From assembly GCA_024346935.1 (NCBI GenBank), contig AP024879.1, forward strand, positions 1,426,001-1,490,000: a stretch of DNA of 64,000 nt, written 5' to 3'. The stretch is from Vibrio inusitatus. GTDB lineage: Bacteria; Pseudomonadota; Gammaproteobacteria; Enterobacterales; Vibrionaceae. Both the position numbers and the translations under genes were made by a program. This document shows, one piece after another, positions 43,739 through 52,236 of the stretch (the first letter of the stretch is position 1; each line of letters opens with the position of its first letter). The notes under the pieces are model-generated. The model had not been told where the DNA came from and searched no databases. It worked only from the letters and a program-made list of their open reading frames with translations.

Positions 43739-44518
43739 TTATTGCGCCAGTTCTTCACCATAGATATCAAAACTAAAGTATTTGGCTGCAATCTTGTCGT
43801 AAGTACCATTGGCTCGGATCTCGGCAATTGCTTTGTTAAACTTCTCTGCCAATTCCTTGTCTTGCTGGCGTAGTGCTAGCGCAGTGCCTTCGCCGATATA
43901 AGCTTTATCAGTGACAGCTTCCCCCTTAAACTCAAACCCTTGTCCAATTTCTTTGTCCAAGAAAGCCAGAGCTAGCTGATCTGAGTTACCAAATGTGGCA
44001 TCCAAACGACCATTTTGCATATCGATATACACTTCATCTTGACCACCATAACGCTTGATATCGGCAATTTTGCCAAACTTATCAGTTACGTAACGGTCAT
44101 GAATGGTGCCTTGCTGAACACCAATCACTTTTCCTTTCAACCCCTCTTCATCAATAGTGAAATTGCTGTCAGAGTTAGCAACAAATCGAGCAGGAGTTTG
44201 GTAATACTTATCGGTAAATAGGATGCGTTTTTTACGTTCTTCAGTGATACGCATCGATGCCATGATAACGTCTGACTTACGTGCCAATAGACTTGGAATT
44301 AACGAATCCCAGCCTTGTGAAACCCAAGTACATTCAAGCTCAGCTTGCGCACACAATGCATCTGCAATCTCAATATCAAACCCAACAGGTGTGCCTTCGG
44401 CATTTTTGTAGTTAAAAGGTGGGTAAGTAAAGTCTGATGCTAAGCGCACCTCTTTTGCCATTGCTGTAACTGATCCAAGTGAAGCAACGAAAGTAAGTGC
44501 AAGTAGGAGTTTTTTCAT
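43739..44518 (-). CDS. Amino-acid-type periplasmic binding protein (family 3)
   Basis: A 259-residue binding protein with a signal peptide (cleavage after AMA) and family 3 motifs: VRLASDFTYPPFNYKNAEG, VGFDIEIADALCA, MRITEERKKRILFTDKYY, and IGVQQGTIHDRY. Related to lysine/arginine/ornithine and histidine binders. No permease or ATPase lies beside it. It sits 13 bases downstream of a hisC paralogue, so the ligand may be an amino acid handled by that transaminase. Confidence 0.88.
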   Translation of the reverse strand: MKKLLLALTFVASLGSVTAMAKEVRLASDFTYPPFNYKNAEGTPVGFDIEIADALCAQAELECTWVSQGWDSLIPSLLARKSDVIMASMRITEERKKRILFTDKYYQTPARFVANSDSNFTIDEEGLKGKVIGVQQGTIHDRYVTDKFGKIADIKRYGGQDEVYIDMQNGRLDATFGNSDQLALAFLDKEIGQGFEFKGEAVTDKAYIGEGTALALRQQDKELAEKFNKAIAEIRANGTYDKIAAKYFSFDIYGEELAQ

Positions 44519-44531
44519 TCTTAATTCCCTT

Positions 44532-45608
44532 TTAGAGCGATGAAAATGAGTATTGATTGATAAGTTCAGCGACTTCTTGCATCGATTCTGGTGAACCTAT
44601 CGTGATTCTGACACAGTTCTTCAATGCAGGTTCATGAGATTGGTTACGAGTAACGACTCCCTGTTCCTTCAAAAAGTTAAAGAGGTCTGCATCTTGATGT
44701 GTGCGAATAAGCACGAAGTTAGTAGATGATGGATAAATGTGTTCTATCCATTCTAAATTTTGTATAGCGTCAATAAAACGTTGCCGAGTTTGAATAATGC
44801 TGTGCGTATTGCTCATTGCAATATCAATCCCTTTTGTAGACAGAGCATCTAGTACTATCTTGGCCGAGCAATCAGGCATTGGGTACGGAGGGATAAGCTT
44901 CATCACGTATTCCATGACTTCTTCTGTAGCAAGAATAAATCCACAACGTACTGCCGCCAAACCAAATGCCTTAGATAGAGTGCGGATAACAACCAAGTTA
45001 GGGTATTGTTCAATCAGGTTGGTAACGGTTTCAGCTAGTTCGAATTCTATATAGGCTTCATCAACGACAACAATGGCTTCTTCCTGAGTACCCTCCAGAA
45101 CACGAATGATGTCATCGCGAGAAAGCAGGTTTCCTGTTGGGTTGTTTGGCGAACACAAGAACACAATTTTCGCTAGAGGTGCCTGTTTGATAATCGCTTC
45201 AACATCAAGATTAAAAGCTTCCCCTTTTAGCGGAATATCAATAGTCTCAATGGCCAGTGCGTCGGCACAAAATTCATACATGGCGTACGTCGGGGAGCTG
45301 ATTAATATCTTATCTTTGCCAGGCTGACAAAAGGTTCGGATCAGAAGATCAATTGCTTCGTCTGCACCACGAACAGCCACTGCAGGCATCTCGGTTTGGC
45401 AATACTCTTGATAAGCTTGAGCGATGTCATGAGGCAAAAAGTCAGGGTATCGATTGTAATCAGAGGCATGTTCACTGTAATGAACCCCTTGTTCCAATTC
45501 GTTAGCATTAAGCCAAAGGCGACCCGATCCGCCAATACGGCGCGCTGATTGATATGGTATTAATTTTTTTATACTCTCAGGCGCTAATTTTGAAGCCAGT
45601 GACGTCAT
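44532..45608 (-). CDS. HisC-family (histidinol-phosphate) aminotransferase
   Basis: A 358-residue fold-type I PLP enzyme: SSPTYAMYEFCADA, FLCSPNNPTGN, VVDEAYIEFE and the PLP lysine in TLSKAFGLAAVRCGF. Sequence fits HisC, which converts imidazole-acetol phosphate to histidinol phosphate with glutamate. It lies outside a his operon, next to an amino-acid binding protein and opposite a LysR gene. It may be a second copy acting on aromatic or other amino acids; that is inference. Confidence 0.85.
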   Translation of the reverse strand: MTSLASKLAPESIKKLIPYQSARRIGGSGRLWLNANELEQGVHYSEHASDYNRYPDFLPHDIAQAYQEYCQTEMPAVAVRGADEAIDLLIRTFCQPGKDKILISSPTYAMYEFCADALAIETIDIPLKGEAFNLDVEAIIKQAPLAKIVFLCSPNNPTGNLLSRDDIIRVLEGTQEEAIVVVDEAYIEFELAETVTNLIEQYPNLVVIRTLSKAFGLAAVRCGFILATEEVMEYVMKLIPPYPMPDCSAKIVLDALSTKGIDIAMSNTHSIIQTRQRFIDAIQNLEWIEHIYPSSTNFVLIRTHQDADLFNFLKEQGVVTRNQSHEPALKNCVRITIGSPESMQEVAELINQYSFSSL

Positions 45609-45676
45609 TAGTACTATCTCGATTTGAATTCTAAATCACTTTAATTGCTTAATGATTTATTATTTGACTATCCATG

Positions 45677-45691
45677 TGATTAATCTAATCA
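45677..45691. promoter_or_regulatory. Candidate LysR-type operator
   Basis: TGATTAATCTAATCA has arms TGATT/AATCA around five bases, in the T-N11-A style of LysR sites, between the divergent hisC-like gene (start 45608) and the lysR gene (start 45762). Position fits control of both promoters. Confidence 0.45.
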
Positions 45692-45761
45692 AAAATGTTT
45701 TGAGTAAGAATCGAAATAAATACATACTAGCCATGCAAATAACTCATGGATGGTGCGTTAA

Positions 45762-46643
45762 ATGAACACTCGATTACCTTCAACTAAGAACCTACAAGCG
45801 TTTCTGTCTACAGCAGAGCATCTTAATTTTACTCATGCGGCTCAAGCTATGAATATGACTCAGGGGGCGATCAGTCGTCAGATACAGTCATTGGAGGAGT
45901 TAGTGGGAGTGGCGCTGTTCTACCGACAAGCGAGGGGACTGGCACTAACACCTGAAGGAAGCAAACTTATTCCTATGGCCGAAGACATATTAGTACGCCT
46001 AAGAAAGGCGGTTATTGATGTGGCCGATCGTTCCAATAAGATCAAACTTAACGCGCCAAGTTGCGTAACCTCTTGGTTGTTACCAAGGTTGATGTCCTTT
46101 CAGCAAGAAAATCCTGATATAGAAGTCGAACTCACTTCAAGCATCAAACATCAACTGCTTCCTAATTTTGAATCGTTTGATCTGGTCATCGTCTACGGCA
46201 GGCCTCCGCGTTCGTTATCGGTGAGTGAATATATACTTTTTGAAGAACAACTCACTCCAATCTGTTCACCAGAGTTATGGAAACAGGTCATTGGTGAGAA
46301 TGAGCATTGGAACGATAAAGACCTTGCAAGATTTACTTGGCTACACGCTAATCCAATGCAAAGTGATTGGAACTTGTGGTTAGACAAATCGGGTAGCAAT
46401 GCAAAAAAAGGCAGACGGAACCAGACATTCTCAACCCTTGACCAAGCGATGAATGCTGCCCAACAGGGGTTTGGTATTGCGATCGGGGATATCACCCTCG
46501 CAGAAGAAGACTTAAAGTTAAATCGATTGATGCAACCTTACTCTGAGTATGTAACTTCAGGACAAAGCTACTACCTATTGAGACCCGCAGAAGCACAGAG
46601 CGCCGCTATTGATGACTTTTTGGCGTGGTTGTTGCCGAAGTGA
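45762..46643 (+). CDS. LysR-family regulator (GcvA-like)
   Basis: A 293-residue regulator: HTH region LQAFLSTAEHLNFTHAAQAM, TQGAISRQIQSLEELVG, RQARGLALTPEG; effector domain with FDLVIVYGRPP. Divergent from the hisC/binding-protein unit, which it probably controls through the palindrome at 45677. A strong hairpin lies 120 bases downstream. Confidence 0.88.
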   Translation: MNTRLPSTKNLQAFLSTAEHLNFTHAAQAMNMTQGAISRQIQSLEELVGVALFYRQARGLALTPEGSKLIPMAEDILVRLRKAVIDVADRSNKIKLNAPSCVTSWLLPRLMSFQQENPDIEVELTSSIKHQLLPNFESFDLVIVYGRPPRSLSVSEYILFEEQLTPICSPELWKQVIGENEHWNDKDLARFTWLHANPMQSDWNLWLDKSGSNAKKGRRNQTFSTLDQAMNAAQQGFGIAIGDITLAEEDLKLNRLMQPYSEYVTSGQSYYLLRPAEAQSAAIDDFLAWLLPK

Positions 46644-46759
46644 TATGTAAAATCATGATGGTAGTGTTTGCTCATTATGGAACAGTTCTTCTGAACATAT
46701 TTATATGAGCGACCTTGTTAAATGACCTAAAGAATGAAGACCATGAGTATTGCAACACT

Positions 46760-46817
46760 GAGCTACAAGCAACTAGCACTTGTTTAGACGTGCGCTAGTT
46801 GCGGAGCTTAATTTTTG
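46760..46817 (+). terminator. Long-stem terminator
   Basis: Nine-base arms GCAACTAGC (46769-46777) and GCTAGTTGC (46794-46802), with outer AGCT pairing, are followed by TTAATTTTTG. It is the only structure in the 273-base gap 46644-46916 and probably ends the lysR transcript. Confidence 0.65.
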
Positions 46818-46916
46818 TAAAGAGTAAAAGCGCTAAACCTTAAAGCAAAAAAGGAGTTTATCGCTTAGATATTTCACTTGAATTTCGTTAGTAAGTTGGT
46901 TGCCTATTAAAAAGAT

Positions 46917-47750
46917 CTACCGAATTAATAACAGAGGAACGTGAGTGCTAGACAGAACTTTAGTGGTATTACTCCCCACAAAGAATTGTCTTAATTGTGA
47001 GTGCCCATACGCCCCCATCACCATCATACTAACTCCGTGCTGTTGTTGGTAATCGATAAGTGCCTTGTCGACCATCCCCGTTAGTATCGCAGCTGTTACT
47101 TTGACACCGGATTCTTCGAACTGGATTCTTGCTTTCTCAAATGCCACGTTGTGATTTCCGCCATCATCGATCATCACCAAATGACAATCTAATCCTTTTA
47201 GCAAAGGTGTTTGAATTGCTTTGTCGATCAATTTCTCGCTAATGGCACTGCCATCAAACGCAATCATGTATGAGTCTGGAAGCCTAAAGTTTTCACATAC
47301 AACGAGTATATGGGTCTTAATAGAACGAATCACGGTTTCAAGTTGTGAGCCGACAGAGTGATCATCTCCAGATCTTCCGATAACCAAAACGCGTAACTTA
47401 TCTTGAAGTTCCAATAGTCCATCTAATAAACTGCCGTGACGCTGCAATTTACTCACGTCTTTTACACCTTGGCTTAATGCCCATTTTTGAGCTTCTTTTA
47501 GTAACTCACTACCGTGCTTTAGCATGATTTTACTGCGAGCTTCATCCAATTCAGCTAGTTCTTCAAGTAACTCTTCTTGGCTCCCCAAACCTATTTGGCC
47601 AGAAAAATCACTCACTACGGGTTGAGTTGAATGATCTAGAGCATGGAATAGAACCAACGGAGCATCTACTTTGTTCGCAACCCAAGCACTGGCTTCACAG
47701 GTGGAAGTTGTTGAGTTAGAGCCATCAATACAAGCGATTATGTTTTTCAT
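46917..47750 (-). CDS. Universal stress protein, two Usp domains
   Basis: A 277-residue tandem UspA protein. Domain 1 (1-140) starts IIACIDGSNSTTSTCEASAW and has VLVIGRSGDD. Domain 2 (150-277) has YMIAFDGSAISEKLIDKAI and the ATP-loop-like MVMGAYGHSQLRQFFVGSNT. It lies nine bases behind the SulP gene on the same strand, a common pairing suggesting it tunes or senses the transporter's activity. Confidence 0.88.
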   Translation of the reverse strand: MKNIIACIDGSNSTTSTCEASAWVANKVDAPLVLFHALDHSTQPVVSDFSGQIGLGSQEELLEELAELDEARSKIMLKHGSELLKEAQKWALSQGVKDVSKLQRHGSLLDGLLELQDKLRVLVIGRSGDDHSVGSQLETVIRSIKTHILVVCENFRLPDSYMIAFDGSAISEKLIDKAIQTPLLKGLDCHLVMIDDGGNHNVAFEKARIQFEESGVKVTAAILTGMVDKALIDYQQQHGVSMMVMGAYGHSQLRQFFVGSNTTKVLSSTHVPLLLIR

Positions 47751-47759
47751 GTGTTTTCC

Positions 47760-49247
47760 TTAATGTCCAGCCAATAGCTTTTCAACTTCTTCGGGTTTAT
47801 CGTGTACACCAAATTTATCCACAATGGTACGCGTGGCTTGGTTCATTCCAATCAAGTCAACATGTGTCCCTTCACGGCGAAACTTAACGACAACTTTATC
47901 TAATGCTGAAACTGATGTGACGTCCCAAAAGTGTGCCGATGATAAATCTATCGTTACGGACTCAATCACTTCTTTAAAATCAAATGACTCAATAAACTTA
48001 TCTGATGAAACGAAAAAGACCTGTCCTATAACGGTGTATCTACGGCTGTTCTGTACCATGCTGTCATTTTTGATTACCATCATTCGACTGATCTTGTTAG
48101 CGAAGAACAATGAGGCAAGCAACACACCAACAAGTACGCCAATGGCTAAGTTGTGGGTAGCTACAACAATAATGACAGTAGCAAGCATCACAATATTTGT
48201 TGATAAAGGGTGTTTCTTTAGGTCGCGAATAGAGCCCCAAGAGAAGGTCCCAATCGCCACCATTATCATAACTGCAACCAATGCTGCCATTGGGATCTGC
48301 TTTAGCCAAGGGCCAAGAAAAACGACCATAATTAGTAAGAATACACCGGCCGATAGTGTCGACAATCGACCGCGACCACCCGATTTAATATTGATCATTG
48401 ATTGCCCGATCATGGCACAACCAGCCATACCACCTAAGAAGCCAGTAAAGATGTTTGCAATGCCTTGACCTTTGCATTCTCGGTTTTTGTCGCTGCTAGT
48501 GTCGGTAAGGTCGTCAACAATCGTCGCCGTCATCATTGATTCCAATAGACCGACTACAGAAAGTCCAATTGCATAGGGGAAAATGATAAACAAGGTTTCT
48601 AAGTTGAGAGGTACATCTGGCCATAGGAAGATAGGTAGTGTGTCAGGTAGGTTCCCCATATCGCCTACGGTACGAATATCAATATCAAACCACATTGCGA
48701 TCGCAGTGAGGAGGATGATACACACCAAAGGTGAAGGGATTAACTTGCCAATAACAGGAAGGTAAGGGAACAGGTAAATAATACATAGACCGCCAGCGGT
48801 CATCGCATACACATGCCAAGTTACGTCGGTGAGTTCAGGCAGTTGAGCAAGAAAAATTAAGATAGCGAGAGCATTTACAAAGCCAGTTACGACAGAACGT
48901 GAGACAAAGCGCATAAGGCTTCCTAGTTTTAGGTAACCAGCGAGGATTTGCAGAATGCCAGTCAGTACAGTCACTGCCAGTAAATATTCCAGGCCATGTT
49001 CTTTTACTAAGGTAACCATTAACAAGGCCATGGCACCAGTAGCCGCTGAAATCATCCCCGAACGCCCTCCGGTGAAAGCAATAACAACAGAAATACTGAA
49101 AGAGGCGTACAGCCCAACTTTAGGGTCAACGCCAGCGATGATAGAAAAGGCTATGGCTTCAGGAATTAAAGCAAGTGCAACAACGAGACCTGCAAGTAGG
49201 TCTCCGCGGATGTTCGACATCCAATCAAGTTTGATATTTTGGTACAT
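47760..49247 (-). CDS. SulP-family inorganic anion transporter with STAS domain
   Basis: A 495-residue transporter: about 12 hydrophobic helices, SulP signature DLLAGLVVALALIPEAIAFSIIAGVDPKVGLYASF, and AMIGQSMINIKSGGRGRLSTL. A C-terminal STAS domain follows at about 390-495 (VTIDLSSAHFWDVTSVSALDKV). SulP proteins carry bicarbonate, sulphate or other anions; bicarbonate or sulphate cannot be separated by sequence reading. Co-transcribed with the Usp gene. A GAGAA ribosome site precedes ATG 49247. Confidence 0.9.
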   Translation of the reverse strand: MYQNIKLDWMSNIRGDLLAGLVVALALIPEAIAFSIIAGVDPKVGLYASFSISVVIAFTGGRSGMISAATGAMALLMVTLVKEHGLEYLLAVTVLTGILQILAGYLKLGSLMRFVSRSVVTGFVNALAILIFLAQLPELTDVTWHVYAMTAGGLCIIYLFPYLPVIGKLIPSPLVCIILLTAIAMWFDIDIRTVGDMGNLPDTLPIFLWPDVPLNLETLFIIFPYAIGLSVVGLLESMMTATIVDDLTDTSSDKNRECKGQGIANIFTGFLGGMAGCAMIGQSMINIKSGGRGRLSTLSAGVFLLIMVVFLGPWLKQIPMAALVAVMIMVAIGTFSWGSIRDLKKHPLSTNIVMLATVIIVVATHNLAIGVLVGVLLASLFFANKISRMMVIKNDSMVQNSRRYTVIGQVFFVSSDKFIESFDFKEVIESVTIDLSSAHFWDVTSVSALDKVVVKFRREGTHVDLIGMNQATRTIVDKFGVHDKPEEVEKLLAGH

Positions 49248-49330
49248 TGAATTCTCAATTTGGACACAACAAAACGCACCAGAAATAGATTTTGGGTACG
49301 GATGAGTGCTTCTTTGATAAAACTTTGGCG

Positions 49331-49401
49331 CGAAAAAACAGCCTAAGATAGGCGGATAATTAACCAGCGCAAAGAGTGAGCAAGATACTAAGGGTAAGTA
49401 T
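49331..49401 (-). promoter_or_regulatory. Possible attenuator leader of the SulP operon
   Basis: The 499-base gap 49248-49746 holds two hairpins on the minus strand upstream of SulP. One has ATACT/AGTAT arms (49385-49401). The other has GCCTA/TAGGC arms (49341-49353), followed at once by TGTTTTTT, the form of an intrinsic terminator about 85 bases before the SulP start. A terminator inside a leader suggests attenuation or a riboswitch-like switch. No known riboswitch recognised. The rest of the gap has a 14-codon frame at 49552-49596 behind GGAGGTGT, too short to call. Confidence 0.4.
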
Positions 49402-49664
49402 TGTGCTTCAGTTAGCAGTGAGAGCTAAAGGGGGGATTGAGCGTTTAAGGCGGCGTTATCGACACTAGTGTTAATTCCTCTTCTCTAATTTTAAAAAAGC
49501 GAATTATACGCCATTGTGGTTATCATTCAATCAACCTTTGGAGGTGTAACCATGAAATGCATTGAGGGGGAGCGAAAACTTATATTTCATTTTTAGTGCC
49601 TCAAGGTATTCCCATTAGCTTTATGTGAAAGGCTAGAGTCGAGCCTTATAAAATGTGCAACCAT

Positions 49665-49700
49665 AAAACCAGTAAGGATGACCTTACTGGTTTTATTTCT
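49665..49700. terminator. Strong bidirectional terminator
   Basis: Perfect 13-base arms AAAACCAGTAAGG and CCTTACTGGTTTT around loop ATGA with T-rich flanks on both strands. On the minus strand it closes the glycerophosphodiesterase operon (last stop 49747). Confidence 0.9.
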
Positions 49701-49746
49701 TTTCATTGTATTTTTTAAATTTGCCTAGCTTAGTTTTAGGTCAAAC

Positions 49747-51399
49747 TCACTCACATATACCACCGGTAAAATGTGGGATTTGGTGGGCTGTACCCATAGG
49801 CTTTTTACCTTGAATACCAAATTCAATCGTTTGCCCTGGGCGAATAAGCGCGTTCCACTCTACGTCTTTCGCGGTATAAGGATTGTTCCCGCTTAAGCTA
49901 GCATTCCACACGCTATCCGCTTTGGCATTGTCTGTGTAGTTCCAGTTCACTTCCCAACCGTAGATAGTTTCGTTTCCAAGATTTTGAATGCGTACGTTAG
50001 CAATAAAACCATTGTCCCACTCACTAGAGATAGAATATTCACAGCTCGCTGTTGGCAGTGACATGTCGCGAGGCTCAAACATGAAATAGTGAATATTAAA
50101 GTTATTGTTAGGAGCGCTGTTATCTACTCGGAATGTAAATTCTTGCTTACCAGCGTCGAGATACACTTCCCCGACACTATCATGCATCATTAGACCATGA
50201 GAACTGGTATTCATCACTTCGTGGTGCATGATGTTAGCATCATCAAATTCGAGGAAAAACGATCCTGCATTTTGCTGTCTTGATGAAACTCGCGCAGAGA
50301 CATCGTAGTAGCCAGCCTGAGGGATCACTATTTCGTATTTTACCCATTCGTCATTACGAATATTACACATCAGAAGTGTGCCGTTCTTGTCACAGAACTC
50401 AATAGCGTCCGCAGGGCGTGTTGGACCGTTAGAAGGAGTAGCTACCGAATCAAAATAAGATTCACCAAACCCCTCCATACCAAACTCATCGGCCATCACA
50501 ATCACTGAATTATTATCAAGGTGAGGCAGAGACTTGTTTTCAAGCCAGTAAGTCATTTCATCAATATTGTCAGTTTGGATGATGTCAGCGCGCATATGGC
50601 GGATTAAACGTCCCCAACCCGCATCAGGGTCAAAGTGACTCACTTCATCGGTCGCATCTGGTGTCTGACCATACCAAAGCGTATTGTACATAACCTTGGT
50701 CCCATTAGACTGAATACGATCTAATGTTTCTGGCTGAATATGCGATTCAAGGTAATTATTATAATTAAGCGAATACGTATATGGGACATAGTTTAAATCT
50801 TCAAAGTGTTGAATATCACCAGCTTTACTCGCATTGATTCTATATAGTTGTTGAATACGGCTATCTTTTTTTCCGAACTCTGCAACAGCATCAGGTCCTG
50901 CACTCGTATCGAAAATAACGTGGTCAAGCATATCCATAGATTTAATTAATTCATAAGCTTCTTCACGCAGTGCCCATCCCTTATCAAGGAAAATCATGGC
51001 TTGGCCGTCAATCAACTCTAAAGCTTCTTTAAGCGTAGGCATGTGGTAATCAGTAACAGCCGCTTCGCCTCCCCAATATTCGCGAAGACGTAATTTCAAT
51101 ATATCATCGTAAGTCATGGATGAAATTGAACCACTACCATTGGTTGTTCGATTCACAGTAGTGTCATGAGATAAGACAATCACACCATCAGAAGTCATTC
51201 GAATATCAACTTCAATAATCTCAACCTTTTTATTCAAAGCAGATTGAATAGCAGGTAGGGAGTTTTCTGGAAATGCACGCCAGTCTGCTCGGTGAGACAT
51301 CATCATAATATCGTCACGCGAAATATCCTGTGCGTTAACTGCACCCATCAAACAACTCGCAGAGATCAATGTGACCCCCATTACATTTAAAAATTTCAT
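49747..51399 (-). CDS. Secreted glycerophosphodiester phosphodiesterase with two carbohydrate-binding modules
   Basis: A 550-residue protein with a signal peptide (cleavage after VNA). Residues 25-285 are a GDPD barrel with active-site SHRADWRAFPENS (His36, Arg37, Glu45), EVDIRMTSDG (Glu63, Asp65) and LSHD (His78). Residues about 295-445 look like a CBM6/35-type beta-sandwich (YYDVSARVSSRQQNAGSFFL). Residues 455-550 match CBM2, with terminal cysteines and ENVNWNY/VEWN-type Trp strands that bind cellulose or chitin. It would release glycerol 3-phosphate from diesters near polysaccharide. Last gene of the Ugp-like operon; in E. coli the matching UgpQ is cytosolic and has no such modules. Confidence 0.85.
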   Translation of the reverse strand: MKFLNVMGVTLISASCLMGAVNAQDISRDDIMMMSHRADWRAFPENSLPAIQSALNKKVEIIEVDIRMTSDGVIVLSHDTTVNRTTNGSGSISSMTYDDILKLRLREYWGGEAAVTDYHMPTLKEALELIDGQAMIFLDKGWALREEAYELIKSMDMLDHVIFDTSAGPDAVAEFGKKDSRIQQLYRINASKAGDIQHFEDLNYVPYTYSLNYNNYLESHIQPETLDRIQSNGTKVMYNTLWYGQTPDATDEVSHFDPDAGWGRLIRHMRADIIQTDNIDEMTYWLENKSLPHLDNNSVIVMADEFGMEGFGESYFDSVATPSNGPTRPADAIEFCDKNGTLLMCNIRNDEWVKYEIVIPQAGYYDVSARVSSRQQNAGSFFLEFDDANIMHHEVMNTSSHGLMMHDSVGEVYLDAGKQEFTFRVDNSAPNNNFNIHYFMFEPRDMSLPTASCEYSISSEWDNGFIANVRIQNLGNETIYGWEVNWNYTDNAKADSVWNASLSGNNPYTAKDVEWNALIRPGQTIEFGIQGKKPMGTAHQIPHFTGGICE

Positions 51400-51414
51400 T
51401 TTTGTCCTTAAAAG

Positions 51415-52236
51415 TTATATAGGAAGTTTACTTACTATTTTTTGCCAATGAATTTTTGAAGAACAGACCAGTAAATTGTTTTCCCTGTCAGATAATTTAT
51501 ATTCTGTGTTATCTATTTTGGCAGCATAACCACCGGCCTCATTAATAATTAGTACGCCTGCTAAGTGATCCCAGGGTTTAGGGGACTCATGAGTTAAATA
51601 AAAACTTGCACCTCCATTTAGAATCATTTTATATTCAAAACTTGAACACGATAGCGAGAACACTCTGTCAAAATTATTCATCCATTTTGAAATGCTAGTT
51701 CTCGTATTAATGTCTTTAAAGTGAAAAGGAGAACATAAACCTATATTAGGCAGGCTATTAGTAATAGCGACGCGATGGGTTATATTGTTTTTTGTTATAA
51801 CGTAAGCACCTTCGCCTTTAACGCCATAGATAAATTCATCATTAAGAGGGTCATAAATAACACCTAAAATACATTCTCCGTTTTGTAAAATAGAAAGCAT
51901 GACCCCAACAAGATTGCTACCATGGGCGTAATGCCAAGTACCATCTATTGGGTCAATAATAATAGCTAAACTGGAGTCTTCCGCTTTCTTAAGCAGTTCT
52001 GGTTTATCATGTACACTCTCTTCTCCAATAATAACTGCCGTTGGAAAGACTCTGTAAAGTGCCTCTCTTAATTTTCGTTCTATTTCCCTATCGTCTTTCG
52101 TTGCGATATCACTTGCTGAGGTTTTCTGATTTATCTCAATGTCAGATGTTGTGCTGAGGCCTTGTAATATTATTTCTCTTGAACAATTTTTTATAATTTT
52201 AAATACATCATCAATATAATCTTGAATATTATGCAC
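51415..52236 (-). CDS. Inositol monophosphatase-family phosphatase
   Basis: A 273-residue Mg-dependent, Li-sensitive-type phosphatase with all metal motifs: IGEESVHD (near 70), IIDPIDGTWHYAHG (near 93) and KPWDHLAGVLIINEAGG (near 222). Members remove phosphate from inositol phosphate, 3'-phosphoadenosine phosphate or sugar phosphates. It overlaps the ABC ATPase by eight bases and precedes the GDPD by 15, so it is embedded in the import operon. That points to an imported phosphorylated polyol or sugar as substrate rather than a housekeeping role. A+T content is higher than neighbours. Confidence 0.85.
   Translation of the reverse strand: MHNIQDYIDDVFKIIKNCSREIILQGLSTTSDIEINQKTSASDIATKDDREIERKLREALYRVFPTAVIIGEESVHDKPELLKKAEDSSLAIIIDPIDGTWHYAHGSNLVGVMLSILQNGECILGVIYDPLNDEFIYGVKGEGAYVITKNNITHRVAITNSLPNIGLCSPFHFKDINTRTSISKWMNNFDRVFSLSCSSFEYKMILNGGASFYLTHESPKPWDHLAGVLIINEAGGYAAKIDNTEYKLSDRENNLLVCSSKIHWQKIVSKLPI

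Noticed and set aside
47824..48468. A 214-codon open frame antisense to the SulP transporter
   Set aside because: It lies wholly within a well-matched transporter gene, has no ribosome site and its translation is low-complexity hydrophobic/Thr-Ile rich, typical of an antisense shadow.
49552..49596. A 14-codon frame behind a strong GGAGGTGT
   Set aside because: Too short, with no family or hairpin of its own; the downstream terminator is better explained by the GDPD operon.
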